The notes below the pieces were generated by a model, which was not told where the DNA came from, did not search any database, and saw only the letters and a list, made by a program, of their open reading frames with translations. 64,000 nt of DNA from Alcanivorax borkumensis SK2 (GTDB taxonomy: Bacteria; Pseudomonadota; Gammaproteobacteria; Pseudomonadales; Alcanivoracaceae): positions 310,001 through 374,000 of the forward strand of contig NC_008260.1 of NCBI RefSeq assembly GCF_000009365.1. Reading direction: 5' to 3'. The translations under genes were made by a program, and so were the position numbers. Positions 19,076 to 26,516 of the stretch are shown here, in pieces (positions within the stretch are counted from its first letter, which is position 1; every line of letters starts with the position of its first letter).

Positions 19076-19292
19076 TTTTAGCTCCAGAAAAACAATCAAA
19101 TAACGCAATCAAATCCTGGCGTAACGGTTGGATGCTTTGGTCGCCCTAGGCGATGTAGCACCAGGGCATTTGTTGCCTCGTTTAGCCGCGCGCCAGCCCG
19201 GCGGTGTTGCCAGAGAAGTGTAGAGAGCCTTCTGCCATGGCCTCCTCGGGCGTTATACTGCCCGCTCAGAATGACAGCCAGCCGGGGAAACC

Positions 19293-19922
19293 ATGAAAGA
19301 CGTGCGCGAAGAATATCACGCTGACGGCCTGATCGAAGCCACCCTCCATGATGATCCGCTGGAGCAGGCCCGTCGTTGGGTAGATGAAGCGATTGAAGCT
19401 GAATTGCCGCTGCCCAATGCCATCACGCTTGCCACGGTGAGCGCCAATGGCCAGCCTTCTTCGCGAGTGGTCCTGCTCAAGGGAATCGAGAATCAGGGGT
19501 TTACCTTTTTTACCCACTACGACAGCCGCAAGGGTGAAGAGATCGCGGCCAACCCCAAGGTGTCCTTCACCATGTTCTGGCAGCCATTTGATCGCCAAAT
19601 GATAGTGATTGGCGAGGCGCAAAAAGTGGATCAGGAAGAATCAGACAGTTACTTCGCCTCCCGCCCCTATGCCAGCCAGGTGAGTGCAGCCATTTCCCCC
19701 CAGAGCCGACCCGCTAGCCGGGAATGGTTGGAGGCAGAGGTGTCGAGGCTGGAGCAGGAATTTCCTTCGGCGCCGGTGCCTCGCCCGGAGCAGTGGGGGG
19801 GCTACCGGATCATCCCCACCGAGATCCAGTTTTGGCATGGCCGCCCCAGTCGTTTGCATGACCGTTTTCGGTACGTGAAGCAAGGAGATGGCTGCTGGCA
19901 GCGTGAACGCCTTGCGCCATAA
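19293..19922 (+). CDS. pdxH: Pyridoxamine 5'-phosphate oxidase
   Basis: A 209-aa FMN-dependent enzyme that oxidises PNP or PMP to pyridoxal 5'-phosphate. The FMN and substrate motifs SSRVVLLKG, FFTHYDSRKG, SFTMFWQPFDRQ and the C-terminal WGGYRIIPTEIQFWHGRPSRLHDR-type region (split here as WGGYRIIPTEIQFW and HGRPSRLHDR) are all present. Length is close to that of other gammaproteobacterial PdxH proteins. It stands alone and is followed by the distal end of the ssrA island. Confidence 0.95.
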   Translation: MKDVREEYHADGLIEATLHDDPLEQARRWVDEAIEAELPLPNAITLATVSANGQPSSRVVLLKGIENQGFTFFTHYDSRKGEEIAANPKVSFTMFWQPFDRQMIVIGEAQKVDQEESDSYFASRPYASQVSAAISPQSRPASREWLEAEVSRLEQEFPSAPVPRPEQWGGYRIIPTEIQFWHGRPSRLHDRFRYVKQGDGCWQRERLAP

Positions 19923-20020
19923 GCTTGTGCTCACAACGCCACTACACATCGTTGGCGGACGGCTAATGAGCTGAAATACGTGATAGCTTCTTCTGCTTTG
20001 CGAGGCTTTTCCGGTGCCAT

Positions 20021-20074
20021 AAAAAAAGCGCAAGCCAAAGATAGCAAGAATATGGTGCTATCAATGGCTTGCGC
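20021..20074 (-). terminator. Displaced original ssrA terminator
   Basis: On the minus strand a long hairpin has an outer stem GCGCAAGCCA/TGGCTTGCGC and an inner stem GATAGC/GCTATC, followed by seven T. It directly follows the truncated ssrA 3'-end copy at 20081-20111. It therefore looks like the native terminator of ssrA, now 2.3 kb from the intact tmRNA gene because of the insertion. It may now end apeA-island or leftward transcripts. Confidence 0.75.
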
Positions 20075-20111
20075 CTTCTTTGTTTGGTGGGCCGGCGGGA
20101 ATCGAACCCGC
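20062..20111 (-). repeat. Distal att copy: duplicated ssrA 3' end
   Basis: The minus strand reads GCGGGTTCGATTCCCGCCGG, then CCCACCAAACAA, and ends AAGCCATTGA. It repeats the ssrA 3' end and its downstream flank at 22379-22428, with one base missing in the acceptor stem and differences between ACAA and AAGCC. This is the expected far attachment site of an element integrated in tmRNA. Confidence 0.85.
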
Positions 20112-20227
20112 TTCTCGAACTGGTCAATCTGACACTAATTTACACTTTCTCATATAAATCAGTTGGTTATGATTTGGTCGGTGAGCTTTCTGGCACATAA
20201 AAGCACTGCTAAATGGACAAAATGTGG

Positions 20228-20461
20228 TCACTTTGAGGGCTTTGAGGCAGCCAGTTTAGCCCGGTTGCAAGCATCGAGGGACGTAGCGAAGTAGATGTGC
20301 TTTTGCTCGTATGGAAGCCATATCGAAACGATGCCAGCTTTCTCAAGATATAAATCGACCCTAGCATCTTTATTGGCCTCAAGAAGCATCTGAGGGGGAG
20401 AACTCATGCAATTTGCAGAGCCCGGTATTGCTATCAAGTATCCACCAATGTTGGCTTGCAT
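20228..20461 (-). CDS. Orphan small ORF in the ssrA island
   Basis: A 77-codon frame starting at ATG 20461 with no good Shine-Dalgarno sequence. The product is mixed in charge, with a region of KDARVDLYLEKAGIVSIWLP that looks like genuine protein, and two Cys. I recognise no family. It lies between the distal att copy and the integrase remnant, on the same strand as the HEPN gene. It may be a remnant of a longer gene or a small accessory gene. Confidence 0.3.
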   Translation of the reverse strand: MQANIGGYLIAIPGSANCMSSPPQMLLEANKDARVDLYLEKAGIVSIWLPYEQKHIYFATSLDACNRAKLAASKPSK

Positions 20462-20674
20462 GAACGGTGGAGCAAATCAGTGTGACAATCAATGAAATAC
20501 ATTTCATAGTTTTTTTCTATGTCAGGGCGGGTGAAGATCCAGACGCTCTAGTTTCGCATGCGAAATCTAAAGCATTTCTTTGCCGATGGGAGGTGAGTGA
20601 ATCCACATTTCTGTAGATTGATCATTCTTCTGAAGATTGAGGGCAGGTTGAGAGAATTTCGGCTAATAGTTCTT

Positions 20675-20897
20675 AGCGCTTTTCGTAGAGCATTGATTGC
20701 TTCGGGAATTAAGCTGCCAAAAGGACAGTCTGAGCATGTTTTGCGTAAGCCATTTCGCAATGAATGGTGGAAATATTCTAACGCTGCAAAGAATTCTGGG
20801 GCATGCCTCGATCAATATGACCATGAGATATGCCCACCTGTCGCCTGATCACCTGCAGGATGCTGTGAGGCTAAATCCTCTCTCAACTGTCAGTTAA
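20675..20897 (+). pseudogene. Tyrosine recombinase (phage-type integrase) C-terminal remnant
   Basis: Two reading frames together give the end of a P2-type tyrosine recombinase. SAFRRALIASGIKLPKGQ and EHVLR lie in one frame (20675-20746). SHFAMNGGNILTLQRILGH and MTMRYAHLSPDHLQDAV lie in the next (20748-20877). The catalytic HxxR, HxxLGH-type segment and Tyr are still readable, but the frame breaks just after HVLR. Comparison with the usual HVLRHTFASHF suggests an 11-base deletion. The N-terminal two thirds are absent. The gene ends tail to tail with the HEPN gene. Confidence 0.82.
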
Positions 20898-22373
20898 GGT
20901 GGGTCTTAACTTGTTTGCTATGGCGTGGCTTCTTTCTATGATTTGGTCTAGAAGGCTTTCTTCAAAGCCGATAAGTTCCATGAATTTTATTTGAAGTATG
21001 GCCTCAATCTTCAGACAAACAGCATATAGTTTCGGTCCATCCAATAATTTATTTTCTAATGCTCTATCGTAGTGGGTTAGATAGTTTCTGTTGTCTTTTA
21101 TCATTTTTATCAGGGTTTCGACGTTTTCATTGCCGCCAAAGTATTTTGAGTGTGGGTCTATTACTCTTTCTAGTCGCTCTTTTAGGCTTAGTTCGTTCCC
21201 ATGAATCAGCATCGGGCTTAGCCGACCTCTAAAAGCCTCTGGGCAGCCTGTGATTATCTGTCGCCGTATATCTTTGAATGCGGCCTCATCCATAAACTTT
21301 TCATTAGATGTGTTTCTGTGGAGTGTCTCGATTGCTTGAGCAAGAGCAAGGAACCTTCCGTTTAGAAATCGGTAAGCTCCGGATTTTTGGCTGAAATAGA
21401 GGTTCAGTGTTGGTGTTATGACTTCATAGTAACGAAGCCATTCCGTTAGGTTTTTTTCTAGTGTTTCTTTGACTAGGCGAAGATGGAACAGCATGCTCGG
21501 AGCAAGAATTGACGGTGATTCTGTGCCGGGGTCATAGGCTCCATGGTAGAAAATCTTTATCGGTTTTAGAGTTTCTCTATTGTTGGCATGTTGGATTATA
21601 TATTTCTCATGTGTTCCGTTTATCTGAAGTAGGTGTGTTGTCTCGTCCATTGCGAAGCTGAAAAAGTTTTGGATGCGATGAATGAGACGAATTGCCTCTT
21701 CTATATTTGTGGCTTCTTCAAAGGAGAGTCGGAGTGAGGTTGTTGACTTTAATGTTCGAGTTCCAGGAGATCCAGAAGAAGAATAGTCGTAGATAATATG
21801 AAGTGATACTCCCTCACCAATGCGCAGATCAATGTTTTCTGGCTTCTTATACGTAATTGAAATTTCATTTCGATCTTCGCTTCGGCTTTGCGACAGCGAT
21901 GTTTGCCTTGCCCATTCATTCAGTCCATCAAATGAGAAGTCGACGCTATCGAATAGTGGTGGTTCTTTTTCACTGATGAGGGCACCTAGATAGGCGTTTC
22001 TAGCTGAGAGGGTAGTCCCTCCCAGAGTTGAGAGTGTTTGGTTGGTATATATACAGTCATCAACTGTTACATCCCCAAACTCTTGGACATGGCCATGTAT
22101 GCGCGCCTCCCCGTCATGGTTTCCAGCCAAAATTTGCGCTAGCTGTGTGGGCGAGTTCCTGAAGTGTCCAATGGTCTCAATTTCGACTTTGCCGCCGTTC
22201 GAAATGGTAATTTCCCCAGGGATTTTGTGATCTGGGGTGGAGGGGAGCCAGAAAAAGCCTGATTTTGAAATAGGGTTTGTGATTCTCATGCCCCAAGGCT
22301 TCCATGCTTTGTGGGTGGACAAGATTCGGACACTTGTCAGTGCGTTTTCTTTGAAAGATAAAGAATAAGCCAT
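20883..22373 (-). CDS. apeA: ApeA-type HEPN anti-phage protein
   Basis: A 496-aa soluble protein. The N-terminal half is beta-rich with HKIPGEITISNGGKVEIETI and IHGHVQEFGDVTVDDC, the pattern of the ApeA N-terminal domain. The C-terminal half is helical and holds the HEPN RNase motif RX4H as RNYLTHYD (Arg429-His434). ApeA is a known single-gene abortive defence protein; HEPN domains with RX4H are typically RNases. Length agrees with the family. The ATG at 22373 and a TTG at 22382 both lie in the loop or arm of a hairpin, without a Shine-Dalgarno sequence, about 29 bases past the tmRNA 3' end. The family call is from motif and layout memory, not a search. AT-rich codon use differs from neighbours. 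Confidence 0.78.
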   Translation of the reverse strand: MAYSLSFKENALTSVRILSTHKAWKPWGMRITNPISKSGFFWLPSTPDHKIPGEITISNGGKVEIETIGHFRNSPTQLAQILAGNHDGEARIHGHVQEFGDVTVDDCIYTNQTLSTLGGTTLSARNAYLGALISEKEPPLFDSVDFSFDGLNEWARQTSLSQSRSEDRNEISITYKKPENIDLRIGEGVSLHIIYDYSSSGSPGTRTLKSTTSLRLSFEEATNIEEAIRLIHRIQNFFSFAMDETTHLLQINGTHEKYIIQHANNRETLKPIKIFYHGAYDPGTESPSILAPSMLFHLRLVKETLEKNLTEWLRYYEVITPTLNLYFSQKSGAYRFLNGRFLALAQAIETLHRNTSNEKFMDEAAFKDIRRQIITGCPEAFRGRLSPMLIHGNELSLKERLERVIDPHSKYFGGNENVETLIKMIKDNRNYLTHYDRALENKLLDGPKLYAVCLKIEAILQIKFMELIGFEESLLDQIIERSHAIANKLRPTLTDS

Positions 22374-22395
22374 GTATTTCAATGGCTTATTCTTT
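22360..22395 (-). repeat. 13-bp hairpin over the apeA start, just after ssrA
   Basis: AAAGAATAAGCCA (22360-22372) and TGGCTTATTCTTT (22383-22395) form a perfect inverted repeat with a 10-base loop. On the minus strand it begins seven bases after the tmRNA CCA end. The 3' arm encodes the first codons of the HEPN protein, and the start codon lies at the loop edge. The T-rich but interrupted tail (TTCTTTATCTTTC) suggests a weak terminator for ssrA or a structure that hides the apeA start. Confidence 0.7.
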
Positions 22396-22428
22396 ATTGT
22401 TTGGTGGAGCCGGCGGGAATCGAACCCG
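22379..22428 (-). repeat. Proximal att copy at the intact ssrA 3' end
   Basis: This copy contains the functional tmRNA 3' end (GCGGGTTCGATTCCCGCCGG then CTCCACCA) and the flank running to AAGCCATTGA. It pairs with the distal copy at 20062-20111 as the direct repeat that bounds the island. Confidence 0.85.
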
Positions 22429-22758
22429 CGTCCGTCAGCAATCCATCTGCAGATCTACATGCTTAGCCATGTTTATTGATTTAAGCCTTCACAGCCCAAC
22501 TGGCAGGACGTGAAAGCCGGGCCCCTAAGAGTTTTAACAGCGCCATCCGGGGCGGACTTTGCTGCGAGCCTGTGTTGCGATGCTCGCCGCTCTTCCCCAC
22601 AGGCAGGGTCGATTGGCGATAAGCAGGGTTTAAGCTGCTAGTGCGTAAGAATCGTCGTTTGCGATTGCTTTAATATGCCACAAATGATTTACGAGACTCG
22701 TGACCTTCTCGGCATGCACCACAGAATTCAGTACCGGCGTCGAATCCAGGTCGGCCCC
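22402..22758 (-). ncRNA. ssrA: tmRNA (transfer-messenger RNA)
   Basis: A 357-nt one-piece tmRNA. The 5' end GGGGCCGACCTGGATTCGACG and the 3' end GGGTTCGATTCCCGCCGGC plus TCCACCA form the tRNA-like domain with an encoded CCA; the acceptor stem pairs with one G-U. The tag reading frame is at 22662-22630 and encodes ANDDSYALAA followed by TAA, close to the E. coli tag ANDENYALAA. tmRNA with SmpB rescues stalled ribosomes and tags proteins for proteolysis. smpB lies about 0.75 kb away. The 3' end is the integration site of the apeA island. Confidence 0.97.
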
Positions 22759-22770
22759 TGTGATGGGTTC

Positions 22771-22799
22771 ATTCTAAGGGATGGGGGCAGGGAAGTCGA
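22771..22799 (-). promoter_or_regulatory. Probable sigma-70 promoter of ssrA
   Basis: On the minus strand TCGACT and TAGAAT are separated by 17 bases and lie 12 bases upstream of the mature tmRNA 5' end. The -10 box matches five of six consensus bases. If the apeA hairpin is leaky, this promoter would also serve apeA. Confidence 0.55.
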
Positions 22800-23168
22800 T
22801 TTTCAATGTTAGGGAGAGTATTGAGAGAGAGGGCGGGGATGCGGCCCCTGGTTTTGTGGCTTGCAATATGATGGCCGCGCGGGTTGTGCTTTAAATTGTG
22901 AAAAGTGTTACCTCTCTACACGATTTTTGTCTAACAGTCCTACAGTGCGGGCTTGTTCTACCATTCTTCGGGCGCATTATAGCGGTGTCACCACTAATTG
23001 TTACATCGTTCGGTGGTGGGGTTGGGCAAAAGATGAACGGGAAGCTATGAGCGCCCAAAACATCTGGCTCAAAAATTGTGTACCACACAATGGCTTTACA
23101 GCGAGCCTTGAGATTGAGATTTCAAGAAGGCCGCTGATCAAAGCGTTGTCGTTCATTGAAGGAGAAGG
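22800..23168. other. Non-coding gap between ssrA and a small membrane protein gene
   Basis: About 370 bp without a convincing gene. A frame of 103 codons starts with TTG at 22861 but is rich in Cys, Trp and Arg and has no ribosome site, so I do not accept it. Promoters for ssrA (leftward) and the small membrane protein gene (rightward) must lie here. Near 22936-22990 the sequence is AT-richer, but no clear second promoter was fixed. Confidence 0.4.
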
Positions 23169-23453
23169 ATGATGAACACGATCTTTCGGTCAGCAGGGCA
23201 AGTTTCCGAGAAGGCACTGTCGCCTTTGAAGGCTCAGCCGCTGCTTTACAGGGCTTTGCAGCTGATATTTGCGCTGGTTGCGTATGCAGCGGGCATTTAT
23301 TTGGTGGATATGGCGACCCCGGAAGTACGGATTCCTGTGATTCTGTTCGCTGTCTACTTCATGCCTGCGGTGCTGCGCGCTTGGCTGCAATTTTACTGGC
23401 AGTTACGTGGCGATAGCCGTGCGCAGGATGTGGACACCCATCACACGGCGTAA
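23169..23453 (+). CDS. Small two-span membrane protein
   Basis: A 94-aa protein preceded by an excellent AGGAGAAGG ribosome site directly before ATGATG. Two hydrophobic segments at about residues 28-48 (LQLIFALVAYAAGIYLV) and 55-75 (IPVILFAVYFMPAVLRAWL) suggest an inner-membrane protein with a polar, histidine-ended tail. I recognise no family. It lies between ssrA and the convergent smpB. Confidence 0.7.
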   Translation: MMNTIFRSAGQVSEKALSPLKAQPLLYRALQLIFALVAYAAGIYLVDMATPEVRIPVILFAVYFMPAVLRAWLQFYWQLRGDSRAQDVDTHHTA

Positions 23454-23504
23454 TGACCCAGTTTCAGACAGTGCCCAGCGAGCAGAGGTAGCGCCTTAAC
23501 CGCG

Positions 23505-23984
23505 TTATCTCTGCCGCAGTACGCGCTGTTTCTGACGGTTCCAGTCGCGCTCTTTCTCTGTGGCGCGCTTGTCAAATTTCTGCTTGCCCTTGGCCAATGC
23601 GATGTCGCATTTGGCGAATCCTTTCTTCCAATATAGGCTCACCGGTACGCAGGTGAAGCCGTCTTTCTGTACCCCCCCAAATACTCGGCCTAGCTCACGA
23701 CGATGCAGTAGCAATTTGCGTGTGCGTGTCGGATCAGGGTTGACGTGGGTGCTGGCGGTGTTGAGTGGCTCGAAGCGGGCACCGAACAGAAAAGCTTCGC
23801 CGTTTTTTAGCAAGACATAGGCTTCTGTAAGATTGCCTTTGCCGGCACGCAGAGATTTCACCTCCCAGCCTTCCAGTACTAGGCCGGCTTCGAAGTGCTC
23901 TTCCAGATGATATTCGTGGCGTGCCTTGCGGTTTTGCGCAATGGTGGCCGACGGTGCTTTGGCTTTTTTGTTGGCTTTTCCCAT
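23505..23984 (-). CDS. smpB: SsrA-binding protein SmpB
   Basis: A 159-aa SmpB, the tmRNA partner that fits into the ribosomal decoding centre. Conserved elements are the N-terminal [46 protein letters not shown] and the basic C-terminal tail ([19 protein letters not shown]) that inserts into the empty mRNA channel. The start at 23984 (MGKANKK) is the family start; the longer frame adds seven residues. Its closeness to ssrA is the usual gammaproteobacterial arrangement, here stretched by the small membrane gene. Confidence 0.97.
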   Translation of the reverse strand: MGKANKKAKAPSATIAQNRKARHEYHLEEHFEAGLVLEGWEVKSLRAGKGNLTEAYVLLKNGEAFLFGARFEPLNTASTHVNPDPTRTRKLLLHRRELGRVFGGVQKDGFTCVPVSLYWKKGFAKCDIALAKGKQKFDKRATEKERDWNRQKQRVLRQR

Positions 23985-24153
23985 AGGGCGGCAATTATAG
24001 AGCAAGGGGTGACTGGCTGATAGCGGTTTGTCTGTCGGGGGCTGGTGTCGGGTAGGTGACTATGTACCAATGTTTACGATGTTACTGGCTGTCACTTGAG
24101 CCGCCCTGCCAAAAAAAAGACAATACCGCCACGCGAATAAGAGTAATGGTGTT

Positions 24154-25740
24154 ATGAAGCAAGAAAACAAGTCGGTCCATGGAGTGTGGGGCAGCCGTTG
24201 GGTCTTTATTTTGGCGGCAACTGGGTCGGCAGTGGGGTTGGGTAATATTTGGCGCTTTCCGTATATCACCGGGGAAAACGGTGGCGGGGCCTTTGTGTTG
24301 TTGTATCTATTGTGTATTGCGGTGGTGGGGATTCCCATTATGACCGCAGAAGTCATGCTAGGTCGCAAAGGCGGTTTGAGTCCGATCAACACCATGCGCA
24401 AGCTTGCCAGTGAGAGCAAAGTCACCCAGCGTTGGGCTGGCATTGGGATACTGGGCGCGCTGTCGGCATTCCTGATTCTGTCGTTTTATTCTGCGGTGGC
24501 CAGCTGGGCATTATATTACACTTGGGAAGCGGCCCGTGGGGCGTTTGACGGCATTACGGCCACCCAGTCCGAGGCGCATTTTGACACCATGTTGGCCAAC
24601 CCTTGGTTGATGCTAGGTTTCCATTCGTTGTTCATGCTGCTCACTATGGTGGTGGTTGCTCGTGGCGTGAAAGGTGGGCTGGAAAAAGCCGTACAGGTGC
24701 TGATGCCGCTGTTGTTCGTGCTGCTGCTGGTGCTGGTGGGTTACGCGACGACGACGCCTGGCTTTAGCGACGCCATGAATTTCCTGTTTGCGTTTGATTT
24801 CTCCAAGCTCACTGGCAAAGCGGTACTGGTGGCGGTTGGGCAGGCATTCTTTACGCTGAGCCTGGGCATGGGCGCGATCATGGCCTATGGGGCTTATATG
24901 CCGCGCGAGGTGACCGACCAGAAGACGGGCAAAAAGAAGCCGATATCAATTCTTTCTACGGTGGCCATCGTTGCCATACTGGATACTCTGGTGGCACTGG
25001 GTGCTGGCATGGCCATGTTCCCGTTGTTGTTTTCTGGCGGGTTGGAAGTGGGCCAGGGGCCGGGAATGATGTTTGTTACTCTGCCTCTGGCGTTCGGGAA
25101 TATTCCCGGTGGCGTGTTGTTCGGTTCTTTGTTCTTCCTGTTGGTAGTGTGCGCGGCGTGGAGCTCGTCCATTAGCTTGGGTGAGCCGGTGGTGGCCTGG
25201 TTGGTGGAAAAAGGTCTGACCCGGGTGAAAGCCGCCATCCTGGTCGGTTTGGGCGCTTGGCTATTGGGTGTCGGTTCGGTGCTGTCGTTCAATGTGTGGG
25301 AGGATAATACCTTCCTGGCTGGCACTTTCTTCGACAACATGGAATTTCTGTCCACCACGGTGATGTTGCCGCTGGGTGGCTTGTTAATCGCTATCTTTGC
25401 CGGCTGGGTGATGAAGGAAACCCAGGCGCGTAAGGAATTGGGCATCAAGAACTTCAAGTTGTATCTGGTGTGGCGTGCGCTGGTGCGGATTTTCTCTCCG
25501 GCGGCAGTGATAGCCTTATTTGTGTATTCCATCTGGAGTGCGGTGGCGCCCGCTGATGAGGTTGGGTCTGTGCAACGGGCGTTGCCCGCAGAGATGACGG
25601 AGCCTGATGCTCAGGTGTTCGAGATGCATGGTGCCGCCGAAGCCGATACTCCGACCCCGGCTCCGGTGACGGAACCGATTGAGCCCGGTGACGTGGATGG
25701 GGTGCCTTCTGCCCCGGCTGAGCAGGTGCCTGTACGGTGA
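24154..25740 (+). CDS. Sodium:neurotransmitter symporter (NSS/SNF) family transporter
   Basis: A 528-aa inner-membrane transporter of the LeuT / SNF family with about 12 helices. TM1 contains the Na+ site region ATGSAVGLGNIWRFPYITG at residues 22-40, and GGGAFVLLYL follows in TM2. Such proteins couple Na+ to uptake of amino acids or related amines. The substrate cannot be read from the sequence. The C terminus is a 60-residue Pro/Glu/Thr-rich tail (PTPAPVTEPIEPGDVDG), unusual for the family. Its stop overlaps the rnfH GTG start. In many relatives ratA occupies this position between smpB and rnfH. Confidence 0.93.
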   Translation: MKQENKSVHGVWGSRWVFILAATGSAVGLGNIWRFPYITGENGGGAFVLLYLLCIAVVGIPIMTAEVMLGRKGGLSPINTMRKLASESKVTQRWAGIGILGALSAFLILSFYSAVASWALYYTWEAARGAFDGITATQSEAHFDTMLANPWLMLGFHSLFMLLTMVVVARGVKGGLEKAVQVLMPLLFVLLLVLVGYATTTPGFSDAMNFLFAFDFSKLTGKAVLVAVGQAFFTLSLGMGAIMAYGAYMPREVTDQKTGKKKPISILSTVAIVAILDTLVALGAGMAMFPLLFSGGLEVGQGPGMMFVTLPLAFGNIPGGVLFGSLFFLLVVCAAWSSSISLGEPVVAWLVEKGLTRVKAAILVGLGAWLLGVGSVLSFNVWEDNTFLAGTFFDNMEFLSTTVMLPLGGLLIAIFAGWVMKETQARKELGIKNFKLYLVWRALVRIFSPAAVIALFVYSIWSAVAPADEVGSVQRALPAEMTEPDAQVFEMHGAAEADTPTPAPVTEPIEPGDVDGVPSAPAEQVPVR

Positions 25741-26051
25741 GCGAAACAATGATTCATGTGGAGGTGGTCTACGCGTTACCGCAAAAGCAGCGGCTGATAG
25801 GTCTTGATGTGCCTGATGGTACCTCTATGCTGGACGCCGCTAAGCTGTCGGGTATCGGCGAGCAATTTGCCGATCTCGATCTAGATAAGGCGCCCATGGG
25901 GGTGTTCGGTAAAGTGGTGGCAAACCCGGCTGGGCATATATTGAAGCCTGGCGAGCGGGTGGAAATCTACCGTCCGCTGACGGCCGACCCCAAACTTAAC
26001 CGTAAGAGGCGCGCAAAAGAAAAGGCATCAGCAGGTAAAGCATCGAACTAA
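25737..26051 (+). CDS. rnfH: RnfH family ubiquitin-like protein
   Basis: A 104-aa RnfH (RatB) protein with a beta-grasp, ubiquitin-like fold. The motifs VEVVYALPQKQ, GIGEQFADLDL, MGVFGKV and the end GERVEIYRPLTADPKLNRKRRA are family hallmarks. The name comes from a link to rnf genes in Rhodobacter; its function is unclear. The start is GTG at 25737, overlapping the transporter stop; an ATG four codons later is possible. It is convergent with bamE. Confidence 0.92.
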   Translation: MSETMIHVEVVYALPQKQRLIGLDVPDGTSMLDAAKLSGIGEQFADLDLDKAPMGVFGKVVANPAGHILKPGERVEIYRPLTADPKLNRKRRAKEKASAGKASN

Positions 26052-26079
26052 GCGTGAGGGGGCAGCGCAAGACCGAAGG

Positions 26080-26487
26080 CTATTGAGCGTCATTCCTGCG
26101 GTCTGCGGCTTTACGTTGTAATTCGATGTCGCTGCGACCGGAGGTTTTGGACTTGATGTCTTCTATAACCTCGCCCTCATAGCGCCTGTAAGCGCCATCC
26201 TCAAAGTAAACAGCGATGTTCTGGCTAACCTTGTCACCTTTGCCGGGCCGATAGGTCATTGGGTAGAGCCACAGATCCGGAGTGAACGGGTCCACCAAGG
26301 TGGGTGCGCCGAGGACGTAGCGTACTTGCTCCGGAGTCATGCCCGGCTGCAGCTCGCTGAGCATATCTTCGGTGACAAAGTTACCTTGCGGAATATCAAT
26401 TCTGTAGACGCCAGGAAAGCGCAGCGTGCTGCATCCGGCAGAGGCTAGAAGTGATACTAGTAATAGTGTAACTAGAATGCGGGACAT
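26080..26487 (-). CDS. bamE: Outer-membrane assembly lipoprotein BamE
   Basis: A 135-aa lipoprotein of the BAM complex, which inserts beta-barrel proteins into the outer membrane. The signal peptide ends in lipobox ASAGC (Cys near residue 19). The SmpA/OmlA domain has the diagnostic LQPGMTPEQVRYVLGAP and WLYPMTYRPGKG. The C terminus is a charged extension of about 35 residues. It is divergent from fur, as in Pseudomonas, with a recognisable promoter between them. Confidence 0.95.
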   Translation of the reverse strand: MSRILVTLLLVSLLASAGCSTLRFPGVYRIDIPQGNFVTEDMLSELQPGMTPEQVRYVLGAPTLVDPFTPDLWLYPMTYRPGKGDKVSQNIAVYFEDGAYRRYEGEVIEDIKSKTSGRSDIELQRKAADRRNDAQ

Positions 26488-26516
26488 GATTTTCGACTTC
26501 GCTAAGTGTTCGGGCG

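Larger units (their letters stand above)
20062..22428. mobile_element. ssrA-integrated mini-island carrying an ApeA-type defence gene
   Basis: A 2.3-kb segment lies between two imperfect direct repeats of the tmRNA 3' end. Inside are a frameshifted tyrosine recombinase fragment, a small orphan ORF and one long HEPN-protein gene. The interior is visibly AT-richer than the flanking core genes. tmRNA 3' ends are a well-known integration site for tyrosine-integrase elements. The integrase is broken, so the element is probably fixed. What is seen: repeats, int remnant, cargo. What is inferred: that one ancestral integrative element brought the cargo and later shrank. Confidence 0.85.

Noticed and set aside
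20081..20165. Possible tRNA gene on the minus strand at the distal ssrA-like copy
   Set aside because: Only the T arm and CCA end are tRNA-like. The rest does not fold as a tRNA and the sequence matches the tmRNA 3' end, so it is an attachment-site remnant.
22861..23172. 103-codon ORF after ssrA
   Set aside because: It needs a TTG start without a ribosome site, has an unlikely Cys/Trp/Arg-rich composition, and overlaps the better-supported 23169 gene.
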